The translations under genes and the position numbers were made by a program. Under the pieces are notes generated by a model. That model saw only the letters and a list, made by a program, of their open reading frames with translations, made no database searches and was not told where the DNA came from. 64,000 nucleotides of DNA, from the NCBI GenBank assembly GCA_902729315.2, contig LR746277.1:2051001-2115000 (forward strand). The letters are read 5' to 3'. This document shows, piece after piece, positions 1 to 13,567 of this stretch; within the stretch, counting starts at the first letter, position 1, and every line of letters starts with the position of its first letter. Source of the DNA: Spirodela intermedia (lineage: Eukaryota > Streptophyta > Magnoliopsida > Alismatales > Araceae).

Positions 1-1113
1 ATCCGGAGAGAAACAATTGTATTGATTCTCGAAATTGGGACAATGTTTGACGGATGACAGTTCTACCGGAATACAAGAAAAAATAAGAGAGAAAGAAGAG
101 TAAAAGTGGTGGGGAATGGATTCGAGAGGATTCCCCTGCCTCTCCTGGCTCCGACTGTTCTCCTCTTGATATGAACACCCCCCCCCCCCCGAGCTGTATC
201 TATAGTCCTCACACGTGCTGTGCACATGTTCCCTTCTTATGCCTTCTATATGTCAATAATGCGGTCGTATCAGCTTGCAGATCAAATAATTACTCTTTGT
301 TCACTTAGTCAAATTATGTTCACCTTCCTTTTCTTGAAGCCTTACGATTTATTGGTTGCAAAGTGCCATCCGTGTTTTTGACGTGAACCTCATTTTGGTT
401 GAAAATTTGGTTATTCTGGACTACTTTTCAATTTTTGAAAAAATATTTGTTTCAGCAAAGATAGGGGTTAGTTCTAAAAATAGAAATTAGTGGGGTATCA
501 CAATACTATAAGTGTTGATTAATAACATGCTAATTATTTAGTAAAAAGAGCACTAATTATCATCTTTTATGAGTTTAGAATGTATAATTTAGCATGTTAT
601 CATATCAGAATTACATAATTCATATTCTACACGTTTTTTTGAAAGGGGTCCTATTTTATAATTTTTTTCCAAATTTTTATGACATCGTTTAATCCAGTTT
701 TGGCTTTCTACAAGTCAAAAGGGTTGATTTCGGAATTCATAAGCTTTTCTACATGCTCCCTTGGAACGGAGTGGGGGGCTGGTAGATACTGTTCGATATC
801 TTTTTCTTGTTTCGTCCTGGTGAGGGCAAAATAAAATATTATTCTCTTCTTTATTCCTTTCAAAAATCTCACAGATGAGTAATTTTGCTATTTTATCTTC
901 TCTGAAAGATTATTGGTGTATTTCCTCTTCCAAGGAAGTTGGTTTTCCTGGTTTCGTGTTGCTTTGACATTCGTATAATCTTTTTCTCAGTGGTACATGC
1001 CAAATTTACTGATGATTGGTGTGCGTTTAATTTTGTATTTTTGTAGTTTTTCTTTTGAAATTAGATAAGTTCTCTCTAGTTCACTTTTCCTTAACTTGAT
1101 TTATAATGGGCAG
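1..1113 (+). other. Intron of the alanyl-tRNA synthetase gene (5' part outside window)
   Basis: No AlaRS-like coding exon is visible here, and the stretch ends in an acceptor AG at 1112-1113 directly before the first recognisable exon. It is therefore taken as (part of) an intron longer than 1.1 kb. It is AT-rich with stop codons in all frames and contains a run of 13 cytosines at 178-190. The first 200 bases are richer in GC and purines than the rest and could be an insertion, but I see no terminal repeats that would show this. Confidence 0.6.
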
Positions 1114-4100
1114 CAAGTTGGTGAATCTATTGCCATGGATGCTGATGCAACATCTGTGCTGCACAAGAGTGGTGTGGCACCGACAGATGACAGCAGCAAG
1201 TACACGTGGAACCAGGTTGCGTATCCCTGGAAGGATATTAATTGTGGTTTTAATTTCTTGATAAATCTGTTTTAAGACATTCATTTATTTCAGTTAATAC
1301 TCCTCTTTTTCTCAAATTTTTCTCTTTCTCGTTCATTTATCTTGTGTAAAATTAAGAACAGTACCAAGGGACTAGTCAAATATTTTTTTTATAATAGAAA
1401 AATACCAAAAAAGTTCCTCCTGTGGCAGAGAATGTAGGTGACATTACTGTCTTGTGCTTGTGTGGACATTTAGCTGGCATAACTACCCAAAAAATCCAAG
1501 TGATTTATATTGCATCTTTTCCTTGAGACTTTGGTTTTAGGTTATGATGCTATTCTGACTCGAGCTTCTTGTGAATTTGTTTCGCTATCCTGTTTATTTG
1601 ATAAGCTGTGGGCATATGAACTAAGGTGGCATCTTTCAAAACAACGTTGCAATTCTTCAGTTCTAAGGTCTCCAGATATCTTGAACTTCTTATGTGTGAT
1701 TTATTCCTAAAGTATGTGAGAGGGGAGACTCTTAAAGGGCCTTGTATGATATCTGGTCGTCAGGGCAGGTCCTGCATTATAAATGCTGCAATATATGTCG
1801 CAGGACATACCAAGTTTCTGGAATTATACATATTTTCTGTAAACATTATTGTTTATCACAACAGTAAGCATTATCTACAAATTGGGTGCAACCAATTTGA
1901 AAAATCTGACGTGGTGTAATTATGCTATTTTTTTGTATTTATGTAGGATAGTTGGTGCGTCTATAAACATGAAAAATATGAAATAAATTATTTTGGAAAT
2001 TCGTAGGTATATATCTGGGTGATATCTAAACCATACATTGTGATTGCGTATCTTATGAAATAGTAGTTGCATGGTTCAATTCGAAACATAAACAATGTCT
2101 CATTTAGTTTATAAATTTTATAAAATAGATACATCGGATTATTTTGAAAATTTCTTCATTTTCTCGTTCCTGTTAGATTTTCTTGCTTAATCATTATTCG
2201 CCTGTCAGCTTGGAAATTTAGTGATATTTTCTAAATTTTTGCTAGGACCATGAGAGTGTGATTAAAGCAATATATACTGGAGCCGAATTTCAAGAAACTG
2301 TGTCGGCTGGTGCTGATGTTGGTATTGTGCTGGAGAGTACAAGCTTTTATGCTGAACAAGGTGGTCAGGTACTTGGTTAACACTATTAGTTCAGGAGTTC
2401 CCATAAAAAATTGAAATATTACTACTATTATCTTCGCGGAAATGTTTCTATGGACTTGCATTAGTTCTGGTAGAAAGTAAATTAGAAGAAAAGTTTCTTA
2501 GTACCATTTTGTGTTTCAATAAAATGTGAACAAAAGGGTAGGAAGCGAGGAGAACATGATTGATGTAGGAACCATAAGATGGGAAAACCTTGTTATCCGG
2601 TGATGCTTGGATCATTCTGCTGTATACGGTATTCCAAACCCCGTTCACAATCTTGAAACATCAGAAGATGTGACTTGTAGGTTCTGCAAATATAATTCTC
2701 ATGCTACATTTTACATACGAGCGTACAGAGCATATGTGAACTTGCAGGATAGTCCAACAATGCTTTGGCCCATTCTGGGTTTGTGGAGATTTGTCTTTGG
2801 AGCCCTCAGTTGGGAAAATATGCAATTATTTTTCTTAAATTTGTGCCGGTACAATTTTATAATTTGTTCTACCATTTTGCTGTGTAGATATATGACACTG
2901 GATCTATTGAAGGGGCATTTGGATCATTTCGCGTCAATAATGTCCAAGTTTATGGAGGTTTTGTTCTTCATATTGGTTCATTTAATGAGGAGAATGGGGT
3001 ACTGTCTGTTGGTGATAAAGTAGCATGCAAGGTATTATTGCTGCTCATTGTTAATTTATCCTTATCCTTCAGACTTTTGTCTTAAGTTGTTGCTTGCTAA
3101 TAAATTATAAGCAGGTTGACTATGCGAGGCGTACATTGATCGCTCCTAATCATACTTGCACGCACATGCTCAACTTTGCTCTGAGGGTATGAATTCGTAG
3201 TTATCATCAGCTCTTCAATTTTTCGCCTTCTTTTTAACTTCTTGGTCGATTGAATGCAGGAAGTTCTTGGAGATCATGTCGATCAGAAGGGTTCCATTGT
3301 TCTTCCTGAAAAACTGAGATTCGACTTCTCACATGGTATTATCAGTTCCTTGACCTAATTTTTTCGTGCTCAGGGCTTCTCGAATTGTCTGACACCTTGA
3401 AAATTTACAGGGAAACCTATTCAACCTGAGGACCTGGGAAAGATTGAGTCCATTGTAAACCAGCAGATTGAAGATCAACTTGATGTGTTTGCTACTGAGG
3501 CGAGCCTTGCCGCTGCAAAGAGTATATCTGGTTTAAGAGCTGTTTTTGGAGAAGTAAGGAGTTTTTACCGTGCTATGATTCTTCTTTACTAAAAATTATT
3601 GAACCATTCGCTTATGTTAATAAGTTTCTTTGTTCAGGTTTATCCTGATCCAGTTAGGGTAGTATCCATTGGTCAGAAGGTGGAAGATCTTCTACTAGAC
3701 CCCGAAAATGAAAAATGGTTATCGATATCTACAGAGTTTTGTGGAGGTATTCAATTTTTTAACCATCTGTTCTTCATGATTCATCATGGGAATACTCTTA
3801 TAATTTGAAATACTGTTTTTTTTAAACACAACCAGGTACTCATCTTTCTAATACCCGAGAAGCGAAGGCTTTTGCACTTTTATCTGAGGAGGGAATTGCC
3901 AAAGGTGTTAGAAGAATAACAGCTGTTACCACCGAATGTGCAATCACCGCAATAGATTTGGCTCATTCTTTTGACGGTGAAATTGATGACGCATCCCAAA
4001 CGGATGGAGGTTCTCTGGAGAAGGTAAGTTCATGGTTAAGCTCGTTGAACCTTGACCCATCGATGAGGGCAATCCTGTCTGGTGGAAATAGTTGAATGCT

Positions 4101-6003
4101 AAAGATCATATAATCTTTCGGGTTTTGGGGCATTAAGGATTTTCTATGTTGAAATAACCCTGAAATGTGCACTTATTAAGACAAACTTGCAGTTTTACAG
4201 CGGCATTGTTAAATTTTTTTGTTGATTACTAGAAGAAAAATACTGTTTTCTGGACTTTAGCTAAACTGATGACGAAATCCACCACCTTGAATATGTTAAA
4301 ATGCTTATCCGATTCTCCACGTCACTGTAAGAAGCAGGGTGCTAGGGATAGCTTCTGTAACTTTACGTCATGATCATCTTAGTGGCACAAAATTATTTTC
4401 CAACAGAATATCTCAGGACTTGCACAGACTCGGATACAACGTGTGACTTTTGTTTTTCCTTATTTCTGTCAGACTCGTCTGATTTCTCTATTTTTTTTTT
4501 CAATGTTTATTTCTAAAATGAGGGAACCCATACAACGTCACACGCCAATTTAATGAAAGGAGATGACGTCCTGCATTGATATATGAATTCCACGCTGGGA
4601 ACACAGTATCATGCCCTCTAACAGAACATTGTAGTTCCCTATTTTCCTTGCACAATCTGCCCATGACATCTGGTGTCCTCTTATAGTTTAGTACATTGTT
4701 TGTGATGAGTCTGTTCAATGCAAGCGCTAGTCAAGCGGTCTGATTTAGAAAAACCTGCAAGTAAATTTATGGCCAATTATCTGGTTTCCTTTTCCCTCTC
4801 TGTAGAAAGTCGCTTCCTTGAAGGGTAGGATAGAAGCAGCCGCCATACCTGCTTTTCGGAAAGCACAGCTAAAGGGGAGACTGTCCCAGCTACAGGTATT
4901 TCTCCTCTGTCAACAGATTCTTGTTCCATTTTGATCGCCCGTTTTCTTGGTATACTCAATTGAGGTATCTGTTTCTTGATTGGTTTTTCCTCAGGATCAA
5001 ATCATCGCATCTCAAAAGATGATCGGGAAGCAGAATATCCATAAAGCGATTGAGGCAGCCACGCAGATGGCGGAGGCTGCAGCAGCTGAAGGCAGAGGTT
5101 TCTGCGTGTTCAGAGTTGATGTCGGGTTGGACACCAATGCCATACGCGAAGCAGTGCTTAAAGTCGTAGAACAAAAGGTTCATCTACATGAATTTGTTCC
5201 TCTCTTCTCTTTGATTGCCTCTTATGGGAGTGGGAGTGGGAGTGGGGTCTCAATGAGCCTGGTAAGATTGTGATCCCCAGCCTGAGTTTTTCTAGATTTG
5301 GGTCTGAAAATCAAAGTTCGAAAGGGACCCTTGGCCTCCTTTTTTCTTGTCATGAGGGAGCTCATTTCCCCCCCCTCTCTTTCTCTCTCCACGGTGGGTG
5401 TATAGTTCAGTATTGTCAGAAGCGAAGGGTGTCACAGACCTTTAGCCTAGAGCGAGCCCATTTTCCGGGAATCTCTCTGGCCCCAACCTGGGTCCAGCGC
5501 TTGCAAAAGATGTCCGGGCTTGATGGGGCCTAACCCGAACCAATGGCCTCCCTAATCCTTATATCTCTTATCTGATTATTTCATCAGCTTTTTCCTTTTT
5601 TTGAAACCTCTATTTCTGTGTTCTTGTTGGGAGCTCATTTCTAAGTGGGATTTCATACAGGGAATCGCCGTCATGATCTTCAGCACGGATGAAGCGTCGA
5701 GCAAGGCCGTCGTGTATGCTGGGGTGCCTGACAAGATCGCCAAGGACAATGTGGCGGTGAAGTGGCTCAAGGCCGCCCTTGAGCCCCTCAAGGGGAAGGG
5801 AGGAGGGAAGGGTGGTCTTGCTCAGGGCCAGGTCAGTAGCAGGCCTCCATCTCTCTATGCTACGGCCACCTTTCTCTTCTGAATCTCAGTCCCTGTTGAC
5901 GCTACAAATGGGATTTTTGGTGGGCTTGCAGGGCACCGACACTACTTGTCTGGTCAAGGCCATGGACATCGCGACTGAATTTGCCAAACTGCAGCTGTCC
6001 TGA
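1114..6003 (+). CDS. Alanyl-tRNA synthetase, C-terminal 490 residues (12 exons, 5' part missing)
   Basis: The enzyme charges tRNA-Ala with alanine in the cytosol; plant homologues can also serve mitochondria. Exons: 1114-1215, 2246-2368, 2888-3031, 3115-3186, 3260-3335, 3411-3553, 3638-3746, 3836-4023, 4806-4895, 4995-5177, 5661-5831, 5932-6003. All are bounded by AG/GT, phases agree, and the stop is TGA at 6001-6003. The catalytic domain lies outside the window. Visible are the editing domain, with the metal-binding HTCTH motif at fragment residues 136-140 and CGGTH at 255-259, and the C-terminal DHHA1-type domain with its glycine-rich segment ([13 protein letters not shown], about 455-467). 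Similarity to the Arabidopsis cytosolic/mitochondrial enzyme as I recall it is continuous to the last residue. No frameshift or stop is seen, so this is an intact housekeeping gene. The least certain point is where the previous exon ends, outside the window. Confidence 0.95.
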
Positions 6004-7659
6004 TTATTGCATATGTGGGGGATTTCTCGACGATGCTCACATTCTTGGGCTGACTTTTAGAACTTGCTTTAATTGGGAAGAAACATGTTGGATTCACCCA
6101 TGTTTACCCGTGGAGGATTTTAATTTGTAAGGCCGCTCTTGATTCAGTAAATAATGTGCTATTTCTCTGCGATACGCATTCTTTGTTCGCAGAGCTCTAA
6201 ATCTTTCTTGTTTGCTTAGTTAGAGGATTTTCTGGTGTGGTAGATTCCTGGCCATGGCATCATCTGTAGGGGCGCCGAAGGGGAGTCGTCTTCCGCAGCA
6301 CCAGGGCTACCTTGGTAGCTGGAGTCGTCTTTTGCAGAGCCTAGATTCGGTCCAGGCTTGAAGATGAGCTTGGGAAACAGGTTTTGGGTCAGACCATCGG
6401 AGACCTGGTCTACCTATCCACCTAGGGGTGTGTGTATCAGTCAGAGGGTGTCACGTAGACTATTTGAGGGCTACCTATCAACCCTAGGGGGTCAGAATTT
6501 ATACGACCACTTCTAAAAACTGACGAAGAAGGTGGACACGAAATCGAGAAATACTAGTCTTCAGAAAGTGCCCAGGGGGGGTTTGTTTTGGGCGGATTCT
6601 AAACTTTATCTCACTTCCTCTCCTTTGCTTTGCGTGAGCATTGACTGATTTCACATCAAGTAAAATCAACTCGTATGTCCTTTCGCCATGTACTTCTCTC
6701 CATGCATCAAAGCTGATTCCCCGTCAAATTGGCGCATCATTTTCTTCACATTACCATTTCACCTTTTCTGTTCATCGTTGACTTAAACCCTTCGCCAAAT
6801 CTTAATGACGGCCCTTCTCCCTAAGCTCTCTTCTTAACCATGCTAACACCCCGTTTTCTTCGAATCTTCAAGCTGTTCTTCGGGGAACAAAGATCATGTT
6901 TTCGCTAGCTCTTCCTACATGTTGATCAGATCCACTCTCTCTGGAACCAGGATAATCTTCGCGTTGATACCTTCTTTGCCTCATACTCTTGCCAGTTTTT
7001 TGACACCATTAATGTCTTTCTTTAACGTAAGTTAACGTGGGTCCTTTTTCATACCAAGTACTAAATATTTTCTCCAAGTGCCGGACCAAGGGCTCCTCTA
7101 CATTCTGTTTATGCCTGCGATAATCCTTAAGAGTCACCAAGTTAATGGTAGTGCTTCGTTATTCCATCGGTGCCTGTGTCAACACCGGACCCATTTTCGT
7201 ACAATCATCAATAATCCATTATTTATGGTAATATTATAGTTTTTGTGTTAAAGATGGATCGTCGTTCATTAATGCTTCCTCATCATCCATCTTTGGAAAC
7301 ACTTTGGAAACCACTTTTATCTGAAAGTCCAGCCACAATCACCAGCGCCTCATGGACTAGCGTCATCGGTTAAAAGACAATAAAGAGAACCAACAAATAG
7401 CGCCATGTGTTGAAGCAACATAAAACTGGAGCTACATTTTTCGAAAATCATTTAAATTTGAGGAAAAAAACACAGATCGCGCATGCTTCAATGCATTCCT
7501 AAAGTCGACGGAGCTCAGATCTCGAACGGTAATATAAAAGCTCTACGTAGTAAAAAGAACATAGTTTATCCCCTACCACCTGCTCGCCAAACGAGGGTTG
7601 ACCAGTACATCTCGATTCAACAAACGAAGTTCCCCTCTATGATCACACTTTGCTGTCTG

Positions 7660-7722
<63 letters not shown>

Positions 7723-10700
7723 ATATCTTAAGAAGAAGACTCTGTAGCCTACAAGACACTTGAGAAGGCCTTCTTGCTATTAAGAGGTCAAAGGTTAGGG
7801 CAGAATATCTGAACTCCCTGTCGCAGTCCAAAACCCAGGAGGGAGAATTAAATGAGGCGTGTAGAGGCTCTTTCTCCCGTCGCTATCCAGTGAGACACAT
7901 GATGAGCATCTGGAAGGCCTCTTCTGGTCCTCATCGTGCACCTCGCGCAGCCTGTAGCGACCGGCAAGAGGAAGCCTGCAGCTGCATGGCCCTTCCTAAC
8001 CCTGGCCAGTTGGCGATATGACCGGAGGAGATGGAAAGAGGCCATCGTCAGGGGACTTCATCGCCTCTGTCGCTAACCAGGTTGTGGGGATAAGGCGTGT
8101 TGCCATGCTTTGCAGGGCCTGCTCCCCGCGGAGGAGGAAGAACACGTTGGAGGAGACGTCTTAGAATGGGTTCGTCCGCTCCCCACACCCAGCGGATGGA
8201 AGGGGGAGGGGGGGGGGCAAAGAAGGAAGATCTTCCTGGGGTCTGGTGGATATCTTCGGCATCGGTCGGATGCAGAATACAAGGGGAACAAGACGAAAGG
8301 TTATCCGGCCTGCTGTGGATAGGAGGTATTTTTCAATATATATACACATACTTGTAAAATATAGTATCATATAGGAGTAAACTTGACGAAATGCCATACG
8401 TAAATAATATTTTTAGTCAAAAGTCGCGAGGACAACAAAGACGAATGAGCCACGCAAATAAGGACAGAAACTTGCTATTATTCGGAATAAATAGACCACC
8501 TAACTCTAAAATAATCTATCCTTGGTTTCTTTCACTAAATGTGAGATGAAGTATTTTAGCATCATCCTCAATGTCTGTCATTGATTTAATTGTTTTTTTT
8601 TTTGAATAATGCCATATTGGTTAAACACAAAAGTAAATATTTAGGAACGAAGATGGGATCGGTTACAATAGGATAGTCCAATATCTTCACCATCTTCTGC
8701 CAAGCTTTTACATGTCGATAACAGTCATCGTTCAAAATAGAAAGAGCTATAAGAGGTATGCTGAAAGAGGGTAGACGGAGCTGTAAATTTCTCTAGACTA
8801 CCCATCCGCAGAACATCCCGGATGCAAACGCCCAACTTTACCCGATGAAGCCCCTCAGTTGATTTGTCTGCTTCCGCAAACCGAGGCCTTCCAACTGGCA
8901 AGATCGGAGCCCTTTGCTGTAGGACAATGCTCTATGGTCCACATTAAATCCTTCCCTTCACTTGTTGCTGATACTCAGACCACATAATCCATTTATTTAT
9001 TATTGGAGTGGAATCAGCGATCAGGATGGAAGAACTCAGCGGGAGTGAGGGGGTCCCCTCTGGACAGCCCTGATGCCATAACATCCTTCCTCGTCAGGAG
9101 TAAGAGAGCATCTTTCTTTCCTGCTAGGCCGCGCTCCCATGTGCCATCCCCTCTGTAAAGAGGAGAGCCAAAGACCATCTTGGCATGAGTTGACGAGCGG
9201 CTTGTAGAGAAAGATCAGAGAGAGGGGATGGGTGAAGAGGAGGGGCCACCCCATGGCTGTAGTTGATTTACGTACCCTCGGGTCATTTTGGTGGGTGGGT
9301 GAGACCTCGTCTTTCTTCAATCTTCGTCAAAAGTTTACTGCTTTGGGGAAGAGTAAGAAAGTCCTTTTGACCAATTGAAGGAAAAGGAGAGCATCTTTCT
9401 GTCTATGTCTGTTGAAGTCTCCCAGATCAATGGTCTAGTCGTTTTATGGTGCTTATCTCGTACCCTTTTGATATCTTCTGTTCATCTAAATGGTCGTGAA
9501 AGCCGAGGTTTTTCCCGAGGGGAGGTTAGAAAAAGGTCTCTCTCTCTCTCTCTCTCTCTCGCTTTCTTGCTAAACCCCAGAAAAGAAGGCTAGATGTTCA
9601 ACCCAGGTTTCTCTGCTGGGAGAAGTTATGTTTTCTGTTATATAAAGAGTATTCTCTCTTAACGGATAAAACTCTCACCAGATTCATCTCCGTGGTATAA
9701 TAGATGATAAGAAATAACGTATGACGAATGGAGATAGGAAGGGAAGATTCAAATCGCATTTCAAAGAAGCACATAATTACTTCTATATCAAAGAGTCCAC
9801 AGAATTTCCTGCTTTTTAGGGTGGATTCATTGTGCTTGGCTGAGACAATGCCAAGGCGTGAGCTTCTCTCTTTTGCAACCTTCCACGCCTCGTCCCAAAC
9901 TCTCGTACAAGATATGGTGGTTTAATGGCGTATGCTCTATATCATCGGCTAATCATGTGGTCACCAATCTGGTGCAGTAGTCTCTCTCTCTCTGTCTCTC
10001 TGTCTCTCTGTCTCTGCAGTTCTGTCCACTTATCTACTCCATTCGTGTCCAGGAGGTTCACCGAAAGTCGCGTCTTTCTGTAGATGTTGAATCATCTCTA
10101 GGGAGACAGTGTCAAATCTTCGCATTGCACTGTACTGTATTTCAAGGAGCCCAAAGAGAAGTTCCTGAAATTTTGCCACGCTTTTCATTCATGATTTAAT
10201 GCAACACCATTACATGATATAAATGACATATAATGTGTTTGTGCGGCTCATCTAAGAGAGACTGGAAGGGACAGGACGGCCACAGATTCCAGTTACAGCT
10301 AAAAATAATAGATTATGGTAGTCCTCCGACGATCTTGACCAACTCTTGCTGTCATTCTACCCTACCATGCCCCACAACTCTGTGTGTGTGTGTGTGCCCT
10401 TCCCTCCCTCCACACAGACGCCTCAAATAGTCTTCAACCATCAGAGATAGAAAAGACAAGGAAGAAAAGGTGAGAGGAGGATAGATCACATGATATAGTG
10501 AGAGGGCACACCGCCCACGAGGGAATTGGAATCCGTAGATCTCCTCATCTCGTCTAGCGATTCGCACATCGCTATCCTTGCACTGGTCTTGAACGAAAAA
10601 GATTTTGACGCTATTACAAGAGAGACGACTAGGTGTCCTGACCCCAGGCAAACCAATGGTCCCAACATCCCTATTCTGATGGTGTCTGCCCATGGAATTC

Positions 10701-12386
10701 CTACATTCATGAGCATATGCATGCTTCACCTCTTTGGTTCAAACCCTTTCATAAAACCCAAGGTTTGTTCCTTCTAGTGTCCGCCAGTGAAGAAGACAAA
10801 GGTGAACAGGAAGCGGGGACAGAGTCGTTTGATGAGGTGTTCAGTCTCTCGGTCTTTCTCAACCCTTCATCTCCGTCCCAACATCCCGCCAACCCTCTCT
10901 GCCACTCTCCATAACCTTTCCTCTCCATCCAAAACTCACTCCCTCCCTCCTTTTCTACCTCCTTCCTCTCTCTCTAGCCCTTCTTCTAAAAACCCAGCTT
11001 TTGTTTCTTTCATGCTACGAGGCAACTATACCAGAGCCGCTTGATGAGGCGTTCTGCTGCTTACCTCTCTCTCTCTACCCCCCCTTTCCCTCTCGATCAT
11101 CCAGGCTCATCTAGTCAAAGCTTACTTTAAACAACGCTCCAAGGATGGGCGAACAGTCGATAATCGGGATTAGCGCTTTGTTTCTACTGGTGAGATGGGC
11201 GGCTAGAAGAGTCAATGATTGACGGTCTCTCGTCCTCCCACGCGCCCCCCTACATAGGTACGTCAGAAGGAGATGATCTCAATGTTGTCTCTCCTCCAGG
11301 ACGTCCTTTTCGGCCTCCGTGTCTTATCGGGGAAGCGAATACTTCTTCATTACCGAAGAAGCTCACATATGCGACGTAAAAGCTGAAATCTTTGACTTCA
11401 TTACCGTGCTTTTTCAAACGAAGAGTATGCCACTAGCCACTAACAGAACGACAGCGAGATTGATAACAACGAGATTAGGACATCCCTCGGAAGGGTAAGT
11501 GGGGCGACGTCGATAAGATGGCTCACTCATACTAAACCGTATAAGTTTATTTTAATGAGCAAGTTAATCCTTGCTCGATATGAATACCTTACTCATTGTT
11601 TATCGAGTCCTCATTTTCATCATCAAGGCGACATTTGTGATTATTTTACGTAAGAGAATAATGTTCCACTTATGATCCTAGATTTTGGAGTATCGATTTT
11701 ATTGTGGTGGAGGTTGTTTAAATCGTAATTGCCTAATTGTTGAAGACGCATTAATAATTTAAATGTTCATCATCAACTCATTCTTATCGATTACAATATA
11801 TTCATAAAAGCCCAAACAAGATCATCTTTAGCTCCACACGATTACCTCGGAAAAAGGACATTGCCCCTGTTCTTGTCACCATTTATTTGATCTTCTCACC
11901 AAATAAATGTATCATGAAATTAGTGACATAAAAACATCAAATACTCGAACCCTTGAACCATAATCCAGATTCCTCGCCCGCATAATCTTCTAAATGTGGA
12001 TATTATCTTGACCCGTGGTTGAGTAACTTGGTTGTGAAAGTTATGCTCAGCTATATTCCCCCATGGGAGTGTCCGGATACACGTGGGTGTGTCTTCCATG
12101 CTGCCGAACGTGTGCGTCATCTTGGTCAACATTGTGTCGAGATACCGACGAGGCTTACGCAGTCAGCCACATACGGCTGTATTGTCAAATGGGTAGGGTC
12201 TGAGTCGCACCAGCTTCACGTGTAACGGGAACGTAGGGATCAGGAGTCAGTCCGCCGGTGGTGCAATGGACAGGAGAGCTCAGAGGACGGCGGGCTGCCG
12301 TCTCTTTCCTCTCAAATGGAATGAGTGCGGACTTCTTTACGTCAGAATAGGGAGAGAACAGCACCTCGTGGCGCACACACAAAGGC

Positions 12387-12423
<37 letters not shown>

Positions 12424-12900
12424 GGACAGACAGAGACAGAGACAGAGAGATGGGTCACAGGGGGAGAATAAGTACATGCCTTACGGAGTCGGGAATTATT
12501 AGGGATGCAGCATCTCTCTCTCTCTCTCCCACTATGTGATTTAATAAACGGCAGAGCGGAAAGGGAACTGATGATGAGCAGGTTTGACGGTGAGCCCGAG
12601 GGATACGAGCTAAGACCAACGTTGGGGACCCGGGGGGTGGGCCTCTATAATGCAGTGGTAAAATTTAATTGTAGATTAAATATTGTTGCAGCGTATGGAG
12701 ACATCGAGACAGTGGAGAGAGAGAAAAGAAGGCTATAAAGTTTGCCCATCTCCCTGTTGGTGGCCTTGCAATCGTTGGAAGATACGATCGTAGGGTTTCT
12801 CTCCTTAGAGAGAAAAGTGAGAGAGGAGAAGAGAAGAGAAAACAGCTAGACCTTGATCACGAGTTCTCCTTTTCGTCAGTTGAAGAGCACTGTTGCAGAG
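6004..12900. other. Intergenic region without a supported gene
   Basis: The first 150-200 bases should be the AlaRS 3' UTR; AT-rich AATAAT-like sequence near 6150 could serve polyadenylation. The rest holds only short open frames (82 residues or fewer on the plus strand, 125 on the minus) with no recognisable domain. It contains simple repeats at about 7662-7719 (GA), 9538-9560 (CT), 9980-10015 (CTCTGT-like), 10379-10395 (GT) and 12390-12419 (GA). A short imperfect direct repeat of a GGAGTCGTCTT core occurs at about 6283 and 6321. The bases just before 12901 are probably the promoter and leader of the next gene. Confidence 0.6.
7662..7719. repeat. (GA)n microsatellite
   Basis: An almost perfect GA dinucleotide run of about 58 bases in intergenic DNA. 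Short glutamate/arginine or serine/leucine open frames that cross it are repeat artefacts. Confidence 0.95.
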
Positions 12901-13533
12901 ATGGAGGAGCATCTGAACCCCTTTGCCGTGACGCATCTGCTTCAGCACACCTTGCGGAGCCTCTGCGTCCAGGAAGACTCCCAGTGGGTGTACGCCGTCT
13001 TCTGGAGGATCCTCCCCAGGAACTACCCCCCACCCAAGTGAGCAAAAGAACCCTAGATACCAAGACTCGCGTAGATCTCCTTTTTTCTCTTGTTTCTCAC
13101 TCGCTTGCTTTCCCCACTGTGGATAGATGGGATCTTCAGGGAGATGGTGCTCTGGATAGATCCAGGGGGAACAGGAGGAATTGGTAGGAATCTGACTCGC
13201 CGCTGATCTCGATTTTACTCCCGTGGAGATGCTTGATATCGTGCGTGTTCGGTCAGGATTCTGGCTTGGGAAGATGGATTCTGCAACTTTTCTGCATCGA
13301 CGGTGGACTGCGCAGGTTCGTCGGCCGGGGAGGGCAACGTCCACGGCCTGCAGCCCGAGCTCTTCTTCAAGATGTCGCATGAAATCTACAATTATGGCGA
13401 GGGGTATGTAGAAGCAATTAGATACATCTTGGGCGTCGGCTAGAATCTGATAATCTCTCTCTTCATCTCCCCCTCTCTGTCTTACTCTCTCTTACTCTCT
13501 CTTCCTCTCTCTTCCTCTCTCTTCCTCTCTCTC

Positions 13534-13567
<34 letters not shown>
